Assembly (NCBI GenBank): GCA_035476855.1
Contig: DATILC010000191.1
Location: 1-26,032, forward strand
Source: Solimonas_A sp035476855
GTDB lineage: Bacteria > Pseudomonadota > Gammaproteobacteria > Nevskiales > Nevskiaceae
Length of the DNA stretch: 26,032 bases
Reading direction: 5' to 3'
Shown: in pieces, positions 14,626 to 23,946 of the stretch
Numbering within the stretch: the first letter of the stretch is position 1
Layout of the letters: each line of letters starts with the position of its first letter
Notes under the pieces: generated by a model
The model's input: the letters and a program-made list of their open reading frames with translations, nothing else
What the model was told of the DNA's origin: nothing
The model's database searches: none
Program-made: the position numbers and the translations under genes

Positions 14626-16788
14626 ATGAACCTGTTTAAAACCGCGACGCGTGCGGCGCTGCTGGGCTTTGCGCTGCTGGCCCTGCCGGCCAGCGCCGAA
14701 GTGACGCTGAACCTCAAGGACGCCGAGATCAGCACGCTGATCGCGACCGTCAGTGAAGTCACCGGCAAGAACTTCATCGTCGACACCCGCGTCAAGGGCA
14801 AGGTCACGGTGGTGTCGTCCTCGCCGATGTCGGCGGCCGGCCTCTACGAGACCTTCCTGGCGGTGCTGCAGGTCAACGGCTTCGCCGCCGTGCCGGCCGG
14901 CGACACCATCAAGATCATCCCGGAAACCAACGCCCGCAGCGAAGGCACCACCTACTCCGGCGCCGGCGGCCTGGCCAAGGACGAGGTCGTCACCCAGGTC
15001 TACCAGGTGCAGAACGTCTCGGCCGCTCAGCTGGTGCCGATCCTGCGCCCGCTGGTGCCGCAGTGGGGCCACCTCGCCGCCTACCAGCCGTCCAACATCC
15101 TGATCATCTCCGACCGCGCCGCCAACGTGCGCCGGCTCGAACAGCTGATCAAGCAGATGGACCAGGTCGGTGACCGCGCCATCGTCACGGTCAAGCTGGA
15201 GAACGCCTCGGCCAGCGAGGTCGTGCGCATCCTCACCGCGCTGACGCAGCAGGACAAGCAGGCCGACCCGAGCATGCGCCAGACCTCGATCATCGCCGAT
15301 GAGCGCGGCAACTCGGTGCTGATCAGCGGCGACCGTGGCGAGCAGCAGAAGTACCAGGAAATCATCAAGCAGCTCGACCGGCCTTCGGAAGGCGGCGGTG
15401 CCACCCAGGTGGTCTACCTGCGCTATGCCACGGCCGAGAACCTGGCGCCGATCCTGGAGGGCTATGCCCAGCAGGTCGCCCAGACCGACAAGGCCGGCAC
15501 CACCCCCGGTGGCAACACCGCCCCCGCCGCCAGTTCCTCCGCCTCCTCCGGCGGCGGCCGCGACGGCATCCGCGTGCTGTCCGACAAGGACACCAACGCC
15601 CTGATCATCACCGCGCCGCCCAAGGCGATGCGCCAGATCCGCGACGTCATCGCCCAGCTCGACATCCAGCGCTCGCAGGTGCTGGTCGAGGCGATCATCG
15701 CCGAGGTCAGTGCCAACAAGAGCAGCCAGCTCGGCGTCGACTGGGCGGTGTTCAACCGCAACCGCATCGCCTCCGCCGGCATCCTCAACCCCAACACGCT
15801 CAACGCGCTGGGCTCCGCCGCCAGCGTCAGCGGCAGCAGCGACAGCAGCCTGGCGGCCCTGTCCCTGATCGGCCAGGGCGTCAACCTCGCCGGCGGCGTC
15901 ATCAACGAGGCTGGCACCAGCTTCGTGGTGCTGCTCAAGGCGCTGCAGGGCGATGGCGACACCAACGTGCTGTCGACGCCGACCCTGCTGACCATGGACA
16001 ACGAGGAAGCCAAGTTCTCGGTCGGCCAGGAAGTGCCCTTCCTCACCGGGCAGTTCAGCAGCACCGGATCGAGCAACAACGGCTCGGTCAACCCGTTCCA
16101 GACCATCGAGCGCAAGGACGTCGGCCTGACCCTGGGTGTCACGCCGCAGATCAACGAAGGCAACCTGGTCAAGCTCAAGCTGGAACTGGAGTCCTCCAGC
16201 CTGACCGCCTCCGGCGCCGGCACCCTCAACCAGATCACCAACAAGCGCACGCTGACCAACACGGTCGGCGTCGAAAACGGCCAGATCCTGGTGATCGGCG
16301 GCCTGATCGACGACAACGTCAACGACCAGAACAACTCCGTCCCCTTCCTCAGCAAGATCCCGATCTTCGGCAGCCTGTTCCAGTACCGCTCGGTGAACAA
16401 CGCCAAGCGCAACCTGATGGTCTTCATCCGCCCGACCATCCTGCGCAAGCAGTCCGAGGGCGACTACTACACGCGCCGCAAGTACGACGCCGTGCGCCAG
16501 GCACAGATCGAGGCCACCCGCGGACAGCGCGTGCCGCTGATCGGCGGCCGTCCGCCGGTGCTGCAGCCGCTGGACCAGTACCTCGAGGAAAACACGGCGC
16601 CGCTGCCGCCTGCACCGCCGCCGGCAGTGGTCGCAGAGCCGCTGCCGACGCCGGCCGAACCCTCGGCGCCGACGGCGCCGGCGACCGCCGCCGAAAGCTC
16701 GGCCGTCGCTCCCGCGGAGCCCGCGCCGGCTCCGCAGGCGGACGCCACGCCGCCGCCGGCCGAACCGACCGCGCCCCCCGCGAACTGA
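14626..16788 (+). CDS. gspD: Type II secretion system secretin GspD
   Basis: GspD forms the outer-membrane channel. The 720-residue precursor has a signal peptide (MNLFKTATRAALLGFALLALPASA) and the N0 domain (EVTLNLKDAEISTLIATVSE). N1-N3 domains follow (VYQVQNVSAAQLVPILRPL, TVKLENASASEVVRILTAL, VVYLRYATAENLAPILEGY), with a Gly/Ser-rich loop in N3. The secretin core has VEAIIAEVSANKSSQLGVDW, LSTPTLLTMDNEEAKFSVGQEVPFLTG, VGVENGQILVIGGLIDD and KIPIFGSLFQ. After the core, the last 55-60 residues are a Pro/Ala-rich tail where some GspD proteins carry a pilotin-binding S domain. The gene sits between gspC and gspE with short spacing. Confidence 0.97.
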   Translation: MNLFKTATRAALLGFALLALPASAEVTLNLKDAEISTLIATVSEVTGKNFIVDTRVKGKVTVVSSSPMSAAGLYETFLAVLQVNGFAAVPAGDTIKIIPETNARSEGTTYSGAGGLAKDEVVTQVYQVQNVSAAQLVPILRPLVPQWGHLAAYQPSNILIISDRAANVRRLEQLIKQMDQVGDRAIVTVKLENASASEVVRILTALTQQDKQADPSMRQTSIIADERGNSVLISGDRGEQQKYQEIIKQLDRPSEGGGATQVVYLRYATAENLAPILEGYAQQVAQTDKAGTTPGGNTAPAASSSASSGGGRDGIRVLSDKDTNALIITAPPKAMRQIRDVIAQLDIQRSQVLVEAIIAEVSANKSSQLGVDWAVFNRNRIASAGILNPNTLNALGSAASVSGSSDSSLAALSLIGQGVNLAGGVINEAGTSFVVLLKALQGDGDTNVLSTPTLLTMDNEEAKFSVGQEVPFLTGQFSSTGSSNNGSVNPFQTIERKDVGLTLGVTPQINEGNLVKLKLELESSSLTASGAGTLNQITNKRTLTNTVGVENGQILVIGGLIDDNVNDQNNSVPFLSKIPIFGSLFQYRSVNNAKRNLMVFIRPTILRKQSEGDYYTRRKYDAVRQAQIEATRGQRVPLIGGRPPVLQPLDQYLEENTAPLPPAPPPAVVAEPLPTPAEPSAPTAPATAAESSAVAPAEPAPAPQADATPPPAEPTAPPAN

Positions 16789-16805
16789 GCCGGAGCGCCG
16801 CGACC

Positions 16806-18293
<1,488 letters not shown>

Positions 18294-18303
18294 GAACCGC
18301 GCC

Positions 18304-19518
18304 GTGGCCGCCTTCGAATACAGCGCGCTCGACGCACGCGGCCGCCAGGTCAAGGGCCTGATCGAGGGCGATACCGCACGCCAGGCACGCCAGCTGCTGC
18401 GCGACCGCGGGCTGTCGCCGACGGAGATCAGCGAGGTGGCCGAGCGCCAGGCCGCCAGCAGCAATCCGTTCCAGCGCGGTGGCGGCATCAGCCACACCGA
18501 GCTGTCGCTGTTCACCCGCCAGCTGGCGATCCTGGTGCGCTCCGGCCTGCCGCTGGACGAAGCTCTCACCGCGGTGTCCGAGCAGAGCGAGGGCAAGAGC
18601 GTCAAGCGCATTGCGCTGGGCGTGCGCGCCGGCGTCGTCGAGGGCAACACCCTGGCGATGTCGCTGAACCAGTTCCCCAATGCCTTCCCGCCGCTGTACC
18701 GCGCCACGGTCGAGGCCGGCGAGCAGTCGGGCAAGCTCGACTACATCCTCGAGCGCCTCGCCGAATACGTCGAGAAGCGCCAGGTGATGCGCAACAAGAT
18801 CCTGCTGGCAGCGTTCTATCCGGCGATCCTGACCTTCGTCGCCGTCGGCGTGGTGCTGCTGCTGCTGACCTATGTCGTGCCGCAGGTGGTCGAGGTGTTC
18901 GACAGCATCGACGCCGAGCTGCCGCCGCTGACCAAGGGCCTGATCGCCACCTCGGGTTTCCTGCGCGACTATGGCATCTACCTGGCCGCGCTGGCCGGCG
19001 CCGGCGCCGTGGTGTTCGCGCGCATGATGCGCGCACCGGCCTTCCAGCGCCGCGTGCACCACCTGATCCTGCGCCTGCCGTTGATCGGCCGCCTGACCCG
19101 CGGTGCCAACACCGGCCGCTTCACCCGCACCCTGGGCATCCTGTTCGGCAGCGGCGTGCCGATCCTCGATGCGATGCGCATCGGCACCCAGGTGGTCAGC
19201 AACCTGCCGATGCGCGATGCCATCGAGGAAGCCGCGATCAAGGTACGTGAGGGTGCAACGCTGTCGCGCTCGCTCAATGCCAGCAAGCTGTTCCCGCCGA
19301 TCACCGTGCACCTGATCGCCAGTGGCGAGACCTCCGGCAAGCTCGACGAAATGCTCGACCGCTCGGCCGAAAACCAGGAGCGCGAGATCGAGACCCTGGT
19401 CGCCGCGATGATGGGCATCTTCGAGCCGGTGCTGATCCTGGCGATGGGCGGCATCGTGCTGCTGATCGTGCTGGCGATCCTGCTGCCGATCTTCGATCTG
19501 AACCAGTTGGTCAAGTAA
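18304..19518 (+). CDS. gspF: Type II secretion system inner-membrane platform protein GspF
   Basis: GspF is the polytopic platform protein that couples GspE to pseudopilus growth. The 404-residue protein has two repeated cytoplasmic GspF domains: LSLFTRQLAILVRSGLPLDEALTAV, and GRFTRTLGILFGSGVPILDAMRI followed by LIASGETSGKLDEML. It has three membrane segments (about 172-195, 220-240 and 376-400). The start is GTG at 18304, chosen because AGGA lies seven bases upstream and AAFEYSALDARGRQVKGLIEG matches the normal N-terminus. It follows gspE by ten bases. The run ends here: no pseudopilin genes follow. Confidence 0.97.
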   Translation: MAAFEYSALDARGRQVKGLIEGDTARQARQLLRDRGLSPTEISEVAERQAASSNPFQRGGGISHTELSLFTRQLAILVRSGLPLDEALTAVSEQSEGKSVKRIALGVRAGVVEGNTLAMSLNQFPNAFPPLYRATVEAGEQSGKLDYILERLAEYVEKRQVMRNKILLAAFYPAILTFVAVGVVLLLLTYVVPQVVEVFDSIDAELPPLTKGLIATSGFLRDYGIYLAALAGAGAVVFARMMRAPAFQRRVHHLILRLPLIGRLTRGANTGRFTRTLGILFGSGVPILDAMRIGTQVVSNLPMRDAIEEAAIKVREGATLSRSLNASKLFPPITVHLIASGETSGKLDEMLDRSAENQEREIETLVAAMMGIFEPVLILAMGGIVLLIVLAILLPIFDLNQLVK

Positions 19519-19543
19519 AGCCACGAACAGCGTGTAAGGCCCC

Positions 19544-19624
19544 GTGCAAAACGCGGAATCCTGGCCGTCTTGCCTGGCGCTGCTGATGGGTGCCAGCCTG
19601 ATCCTGCAGGGCCTGCGGCCCTGA
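19544..19624 (+). CDS. Possible 26-residue small membrane peptide after gspF
   Basis: A GTG start four bases after a TAAGG motif opens a short frame with the product MQNAESWPSCLALLMGASLI plus LQGLRP, a short N-terminus followed by a hydrophobic stretch. It fills the 107-base gap between gspF and the convergent plsX. Its last codons coincide with a strong GC hairpin (19607-19623), which may be the real reason for the sequence. Coding is not established. Confidence 0.22.
   Translation: MQNAESWPSCLALLMGASLILQGLRP
19607..19623. terminator. GC-rich hairpin between convergent gspF and plsX
   Basis: CAGGGCC-TGC-GGCCCTG is a perfect 7-bp stem with a 3-base loop, placed between the ends of the convergent gspF and plsX genes. 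No T-run follows on either strand, so termination activity is only suggested by position. Confidence 0.4.
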
Positions 19625-19625
19625 A

Positions 19626-20675
19626 TCAGGCGGCGGCGCTGTCCGGCTTGGCTGCCGGCGGCAGCGTCAGTGCCTGCGCCAGCAGGTGGCTGATGCGCGC
19701 CGGGATGTCCTTCTCGACTTCGGTGAGCGCGACGCCGATGGCGTGCGCGAAGGCAACCTCGTCGGCACCGCCGTGCGACTTGATGACGACGCCGGTGAGG
19801 CCGGCAAAGCTGGCGCCGTTGTAGTTGCGCGGATCCATGCGCTTGCCCAGCGCCTTCAGCGCGGGCATGGCCGCCACCGCTGCCATCTTGGTGAAGGCGT
19901 TGCGGGTGAACTCTTCCTTCATGAAGCGCGCCACCAGCTTGGCGACGCCCTCGCCGGTCTTCAGCGCGACGTTGCCGACGAAGCCGTCGCAGACCACCAC
20001 GTCAACGTCGTCGAGGAAGATGCCGTCGCCTTCGACGAAGCCGATGTAGTTCAGCGTCGACTGCTGCAGCATCGACGACGCCAGCTTGATGGTGTCGTTG
20101 CCCTTGATCTCTTCCTCGCCGATGTTCAGCAAGGCGACCTTGGGGCGCTCGATACCGTAGACCGCGGTGACCACGGCAGAGCCCATCACCGCGAACTGGA
20201 ACAGCTGGTCGGCACCGCATTCGGCGTTGGCGCCCAGGTCCAGCATGTGGACATGGCCGTTGACCGAAGGAATCGCCGAGACGATGGCCGGACGGTCGAT
20301 CCCCGGCAGGGTCTTCAGCACGAACTTGGCCGTGGCCATCAGCGCGCCGGTATTGCCGGCGGAGACCGCAGCCCGTGCGCGGCCTTCCTTGACCAGGTTG
20401 ATGGCCACGCGCATCGAGGAGTCTTTCTTGTTGCGCAGCACCTTGGACGGAGACTCATCCATCTCCACCACTTCGCTGGCATGCTGCAGCGCCAGGCGCG
20501 GGTCGCCGGTCTGCTTGCGCTGGGCCAGGGCCTCGCGCAGCTTCGGCTCGTCGCCGACCAGGATCAGCTGCAGCTCCGGATACGATTTCAACGCCAAAAG
20601 AGCGGCGTCCACGGCTACCGGGTAGCCGTGATCGCCGCTCATGGCGTCAATCGCAAGGACGACGGGTGCAGCCAT
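19626..20675 (-). CDS. plsX: Phosphate acyltransferase PlsX
   Basis: PlsX converts acyl-ACP to acyl phosphate for phospholipid synthesis. The 349-residue product begins MAAPVVLAIDAMSGDHGYPV and carries the family motifs MDESPSKVLRNKKDSSMRVAINLVKEG, AAVSAGNTGALMATAKFVLKTLPGIDRPAI, VHMLDLGANAECGADQLFQFAVMGS, DGFVGNVALKTGEGVAKL and FAGLTGVVIKSHGGAD. A longer frame upstream is discarded because it runs into rpmF. A GGGGG precedes the ATG. It follows rpmF by 22 bases in the conserved yceD-rpmF-plsX order. Unusually, fatty-acid synthesis genes do not follow it. Confidence 0.97.
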   Translation of the reverse strand: MAAPVVLAIDAMSGDHGYPVAVDAALLALKSYPELQLILVGDEPKLREALAQRKQTGDPRLALQHASEVVEMDESPSKVLRNKKDSSMRVAINLVKEGRARAAVSAGNTGALMATAKFVLKTLPGIDRPAIVSAIPSVNGHVHMLDLGANAECGADQLFQFAVMGSAVVTAVYGIERPKVALLNIGEEEIKGNDTIKLASSMLQQSTLNYIGFVEGDGIFLDDVDVVVCDGFVGNVALKTGEGVAKLVARFMKEEFTRNAFTKMAAVAAMPALKALGKRMDPRNYNGASFAGLTGVVIKSHGGADEVAFAHAIGVALTEVEKDIPARISHLLAQALTLPPAAKPDSAAA

Positions 20676-20697
20676 CAGGTGCCCCCGGGGTACAGGC

Positions 20698-20904
20698 TTA
20701 TTCTTCGGTGCCGCCGCCGGCCGGGGCGGCCGTGTCGATGACCTTCTTGCCGCGGTAGTAGCCATCAGCGGTCACGTGGTGACGCTGGTGGGTCTCACCG
20801 GAGGTGGAGTCGACCGACAGTGCAGCCGGCTTGACCTTGTTCTTCCAGTGGGCGTGGCGGTGACCGCGCATGGCGCGCGACTTCTTGTCCTGTGAAACTG
20901 CCAT
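20698..20904 (-). CDS. rpmF: 50S ribosomal protein L32
   Basis: This is the 68-residue ribosomal protein L32: MAVSQDKKSRAMRGHRHAH at the N-terminus, KPAALSVDSTSGETHQRHHV and DGYYRGKKVID. It is the cysteine-free form common in gammaproteobacteria. The short acidic Gly/Ala tail (TAAPAGGGTEE) is slightly longer than in E. coli. GGAG lies about eight bases before the ATG. It is co-oriented with yceD upstream (35-base gap) and plsX downstream. Confidence 0.97.
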   Translation of the reverse strand: MAVSQDKKSRAMRGHRHAHWKNKVKPAALSVDSTSGETHQRHHVTADGYYRGKKVIDTAAPAGGGTEE

Positions 20905-20939
20905 TGTCTTGCTCCGTCGGGCCTCAGGCCCCTAACCAC

Positions 20940-21449
20940 TCAATCTGACTTCAACTGCTTCTTCAATGCCGCGAAAGGGTTTTCCCGACGAGGCTCTTCT
21001 TCAACCGGCTCCGCAACCTCGGGCTGCGCAGCCACCGCATTTTCGCACGACTCGCAGCGCGGCAGCATCGGCAAGGCCAGCAGGACCTCGTCCTCGATCG
21101 CCTCGCGCAGCGCCAGCTCGTCGTTCTCTACCAGCAGCGGCTCGCATTCCTGCATCAATGCGCGCTCCGTTGCCTCGTCCGCCACCAGCCGCCAGTCAAT
21201 CCCGGCCTGCAGGGGCCAGAGATACCGCGCGCCGCAGCGCTTGCAATTCAAGGCCAGCTCGCCAGCCAACTCACCCACCAGCGTGGCATACCCCTCGCGC
21301 TGCCGGGCCTGCAGGCGCACCCGCAGGCGTGTATCCGTGTCCGCCAGCACCTCCCTCAGGCGCGACAGCGACTGCAACGGCAGCTCGCCCTCATAGTGCT
21401 CCTGATGGGCAGCGGCGCTGGAAACACGGATTCTGGCGGGGATACCCAA
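20940..21449 (-). CDS. yceD: YceD family protein (DUF177), large-subunit rRNA accumulation protein
   Basis: The 169-residue protein belongs to the YceD/DUF177 family, which is almost always encoded before rpmF and is linked to 23S rRNA accumulation. Visible features are two CxxC-like pairs (LNCKRCGARY and LPRCESCEN), the acidic LREAIEDEVLLALPMLP segment and the C-terminal ENPFAALKKQLKSD typical of the family. No ATG is available near the N-terminus, so the start is taken as TTG at 21449; this is the least certain part. It is the first gene of the yceD-rpmF-plsX unit with a clear promoter upstream. Confidence 0.93.
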   Translation of the reverse strand: MGIPARIRVSSAAAHQEHYEGELPLQSLSRLREVLADTDTRLRVRLQARQREGYATLVGELAGELALNCKRCGARYLWPLQAGIDWRLVADEATERALMQECEPLLVENDELALREAIEDEVLLALPMLPRCESCENAVAAQPEVAEPVEEEPRRENPFAALKKQLKSD

Positions 21450-21467
21450 GTCAACGGTCCCGAGCTA

Positions 21468-21479
21468 CCCTTCGAAGGG
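21468..21479. promoter_or_regulatory. Perfect 12-bp palindrome at the predicted yceD transcription start
   Basis: CCCTTCGAAGGG is a perfect palindrome that begins at the predicted transcription start (about 21478) of the yceD promoter and extends into the leader. Its position would suit a repressor operator. It could also be a chance palindrome. Confidence 0.4.
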
Positions 21480-21484
21480 CGCGC

Positions 21485-21513
21485 ATCATAGTAATCCGCC
21501 CCTCAAAAGTCAA
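21485..21513 (-). promoter_or_regulatory. Sigma70-type promoter of yceD-rpmF-plsX
   Basis: On the minus strand TTGACT (21513-21508) and TATGAT (21490-21485) are separated by exactly 17 bases. This is one of the two best promoter matches in the window. Transcription would start near 21478, about 29 bases before the proposed TTG start of yceD. The divergent maf gene begins 33 bases away on the other side. Confidence 0.8.
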
Positions 21514-21545
21514 AGCCGGACACGGCGCTTTCCCAAAGAATTTCA

Positions 21546-22124
21546 ATGATTAATCCCCCGCTGATCCTGGCCTCCGGCTCGCGCTACCGGGCCGGGCTGC
21601 TGAGCCGCCTGCTGCTGTCCTTCGAAGCTCGCCCTTCCGAGGTCGACGAAACCCCGCAGCCGGGCGAATCGCCGGCCGGGCTGACCCAGCGCCTGGCGGT
21701 GGCCAAGGCAGCTGCGCTGGCGGCGAGCTGCCCCGATGCCTGGATCCTGGGCTCGGACCAGTCCGCCGCCGCCCGGGGCCAGATCCTGGGCAAGCCGGGG
21801 ACGCTCGAACGGGCCCGGGCGCAGCTGCGCCTGCTGTCGGGCCAGACCGTGGAGTTCCTGACCGCCGTCGCCCTGCTCCGGGGCGACACCTGCCTGCAGG
21901 CCCTCGATGTCACCACGGTCAAATGCCGCGAACTGTCCGACGCCGAAATCGACCGCTACCTTGCGGCCGAACCGGCGCTGGACTGCGCCGGCAGCTTCAA
22001 GTGCGAGGGCCTGGGGATCAGCCTGTTCGAGGAAATCCAGAGCCGGGATCCGACCGGCCTGGTCGGACTTCCCCTGATCGCTACCGCCCGGCTGCTGCGG
22101 CAGGCGGGGTTTGCCCTGCCCTAG
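21546..22124 (+). CDS. maf: Maf-family nucleotide pyrophosphatase (YceF type)
   Basis: Maf/YceF proteins hydrolyse non-canonical nucleotides; the YceF subgroup prefers 7-methyl-GTP. The 192-residue product has the N-terminal LILASGSRYRAGLL motif, RPSEVDETPQPGE, the central ILGSDQSAAARGQILGKPG and SFKCEGLGISLFEEIQ, each expected for the family. The subgroup call rests mainly on context: the gene is divergent from yceD-rpmF-plsX next to rluC and rne, as yceF is in E. coli. The stop codon TAG (22122-22124) lies inside the left inverted repeat of a MITE-like element. Confidence 0.94.
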   Translation: MINPPLILASGSRYRAGLLSRLLLSFEARPSEVDETPQPGESPAGLTQRLAVAKAAALAASCPDAWILGSDQSAAARGQILGKPGTLERARAQLRLLSGQTVEFLTAVALLRGDTCLQALDVTTVKCRELSDAEIDRYLAAEPALDCAGSFKCEGLGISLFEEIQSRDPTGLVGLPLIATARLLRQAGFALP

Positions 22125-22287
22125 TGCAGAGCGCCTGACGGAGCGTTAGATGGATGGCGAGCGGATTTTGGCGCGGATCAAGACGCGAGGCGGAGGCGTA
22201 GCAGGCACTACGGTGACGACGAGCAACGCGGAGCCGCGCCAAAATACGCCGGCAGGCGCTAACGATCTGTCAGGCGCTCTGCACTAG
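22121..22287. mobile_element. MITE-like nested inverted-repeat element between maf and gph
   Basis: The ends are 29-base inverted repeats (22121-22149 and 22259-22287) matching at 27 of 29 positions and beginning CTAGTGCAGAGCGCCTGAC. Inside is a perfect 12-bp inverted repeat, ATTTTGGCGCGG (22165-22176) with CCGCGCCAAAAT (22234-22245). At the centre is CGTAG-CAGGCA-CTACG (22197-22212). No plausible protein is encoded. The outermost CTAG could be a target duplication of an IS5-like transposase, but being palindromic it cannot be told from the repeat itself. Both flanking genes end within the outer repeats, so the element may also act as a bidirectional transcript end. Confidence 0.75.
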
Positions 22288-22949
22288 CCCTGGCGCAGCG
22301 TCGCCAGCCAGCCGGGCAGACCTGCCACCCCGTCCAGCAGGGCGCAGGCACCGGACTGCAGCAAGCGCTCGGGATGGTGGACGCCACAGACCACCCCGAC
22401 CGCCGGCATGCCGATCGCCCGGGCCATGGCCATGTCGTACTCGGTATCGCCGATCATCAGCGCGTCCCCGGGCTGCAGGCCCTCAACCTCGAGCAATTCG
22501 CGCAGCATCAGCGGATCAGGCTTGGAGGCAGTCTCGTCGGCCGTGCGCGAGTCACAGACCAGGCGGCGCAGGTCCACGTGATGCTCCAGCGAGCGATCCA
22601 GGCCGCGGCGCGACTTGCCGGTGGCGATGGCCAGCCGGTGGTCACCCACGTGCAAGGCCTGCATCGCCGACAGCGCCCCGTCGAACAGCGGCGCCTCGCC
22701 GGTGCCTTCGGCCAGCCAGCGCGCCCGGTAGCTGTGCAGCAAGGCCTTGAGGCTCTCAAGATCCAGTTCCGGGTACAGTCGGGTGAGCACGTCGTTCATG
22801 CCCAGGCCGATCAGATCGCGGATCGACTCGTCGCTGCGCGCCGGCAGGCTCAGGTCGCGGATCGCAACCTGCATGGTATTGACGATGGTCGCAGCCGAAT
22901 CGGCGAGGGTTCCATCCCAGTCGAATATCAGTAGCCGTGGCCTGTTCAC
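22284..22949 (-). CDS. gph: HAD-superfamily phosphatase, phosphoglycolate-phosphatase-like
   Basis: The protein (221 residues from the GTG at 22949) has the HAD nucleophile motif FDWDGTLADS, motif II IATGKSRRG, the motif III Lys in ASKPDPLMLRELL and motif IV ALMIGDTEYDMAMARAIGM, plus an alpha-helical cap. It fits the Gph-like HAD-IA group commonly found after rluC; the true substrate is not certain. The GTG start is preferred because it begins just before the first beta strand and has AAGGTGG about ten bases upstream. A TTG at 22982 would overlap rluC. The stop codon (TAG) lies in the right inverted repeat of the adjacent element. Confidence 0.9.
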   Translation of the reverse strand: MNRPRLLIFDWDGTLADSAATIVNTMQVAIRDLSLPARSDESIRDLIGLGMNDVLTRLYPELDLESLKALLHSYRARWLAEGTGEAPLFDGALSAMQALHVGDHRLAIATGKSRRGLDRSLEHHVDLRRLVCDSRTADETASKPDPLMLRELLEVEGLQPGDALMIGDTEYDMAMARAIGMPAVGVVCGVHHPERLLQSGACALLDGVAGLPGWLATLRQG

Positions 22950-22965
22950 AGCGGTACTGCCACCT

Positions 22966-23946
22966 TCACCGTCCAGGCCCAAGCTTGGCCAGGAAGTCCC
23001 TCAGTTCATCGGTCATCGGGGCATTCAGGATCAGCTTGGGGAACTCCTCGTCCGCCACCAGCTTGAGGAAATGCGAGTGCAGGAACATGCGCTTGAGGCC
23101 CAGGTCCCGGTACTTCTTGTTGACCTCGCGCTCGCCGTACTTGGTGTCGCCGCAGACCGGGTGGCCCAGGGCCAGGGAGTGCACGCGGATCTGGTGGGTG
23201 CGGCCGGAGAAGATCTGCACTTCCATCAGCGTGGCGTCGCGATAGCGCGCCTTGGGCGAGAAGCGCGACATCGAGGGCTTGCCCTCCTCCTCGTCGATCT
23301 CCACCCGCAGGTTGTTACGCACCAGGGCGGCATCGACGTCGCGGTCCTCGCCGCGCCACTTGCCGTCCAGCAGGGCGAAATAGCGCTTGTCGGCGGTGCT
23401 GTTCTTGAAGGCGCGCTGGGCGCGCAGCAACGCCGGACGGGTCTTGGCCAGCAGCAGGATGCCGCTGGTGTCGCGGTCCAGACGGTGCGCCAATTCGATG
23501 AATTCGTGCTTGCCCCAGGCGCGAACGGTCTCGATCACCCCGTAAAGTACGCCGGTGCCACCGTGCGAAGACAGGCCGGCGGGCTTGTTCAGCACCAAGT
23601 AGTGCTCATCTTCGTGGATCACCGCCGAACGCAGTTTGTTCAGGACCGCATCCGGCGGGCGCACGGTCTCGCCCTTCTCGACCATGCGCACCGGCGGGAT
23701 GCGAATCTCCTCGCCCTTGACCAGCTTGCGCTCGGCTTTGGCGCGGCCGCCGTTGACGCGCACCTGGCCGGAGCGCAGGAGTCGGTAGACATGCGATTTT
23801 GGCACGCCAGGTAACTGTTTTAACAGGAAATTATCGATACGCTGACCGTCTTCAGCTGAAGTTACGATCACTTTGCGCACTTCTTGGCGAACTTGTGTCA
23901 AAATGCGACATTCCGTTTGGAAAAGCGGAAAATTCCGTTGGCGCAT
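22966..23946 (-). CDS. rluC: 23S rRNA pseudouridine synthase RluC
   Basis: RluC makes pseudouridines at positions 955, 2504 and 2580 of 23S rRNA (E. coli numbering). The protein has an S4 RNA-binding domain (QRIDNFLLKQLPGVPKSHVYRLLRSGQVRVNGGRAK), YLVLNKPAGLSSHGGTG and the catalytic HRLDRDTSGILLLAK with the essential Asp. SGRTHQIRVHSLALGHPVCGD follows. The longest frame gives 326 residues, but homology begins near VIVTSAEDGQRID, so the first 20 or so residues are doubtful. A TTG at 23901 or a GTG just downstream may be the true start. It is divergent from rne, as in E. coli, and followed 16 bases later by gph. Confidence 0.93.
   Translation of the reverse strand: MRQRNFPLFQTECRILTQVRQEVRKVIVTSAEDGQRIDNFLLKQLPGVPKSHVYRLLRSGQVRVNGGRAKAERKLVKGEEIRIPPVRMVEKGETVRPPDAVLNKLRSAVIHEDEHYLVLNKPAGLSSHGGTGVLYGVIETVRAWGKHEFIELAHRLDRDTSGILLLAKTRPALLRAQRAFKNSTADKRYFALLDGKWRGEDRDVDAALVRNNLRVEIDEEEGKPSMSRFSPKARYRDATLMEVQIFSGRTHQIRVHSLALGHPVCGDTKYGEREVNKKYRDLGLKRMFLHSHFLKLVADEEFPKLILNAPMTDELRDFLAKLGPGR

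Noticed and set aside
22950..22982. TTG start for gph at 22982 giving an 11-residue extension
   Set aside because: It would overlap the rluC end; the GTG at 22949 fits the family N-terminus and has a ribosome binding site.
23896..23901. Minus-strand TTGACA near the rluC 5' end as a -35 box
   Set aside because: No -10-like sequence follows at 16-18 bases, and the site lies at or inside the likely rluC start.
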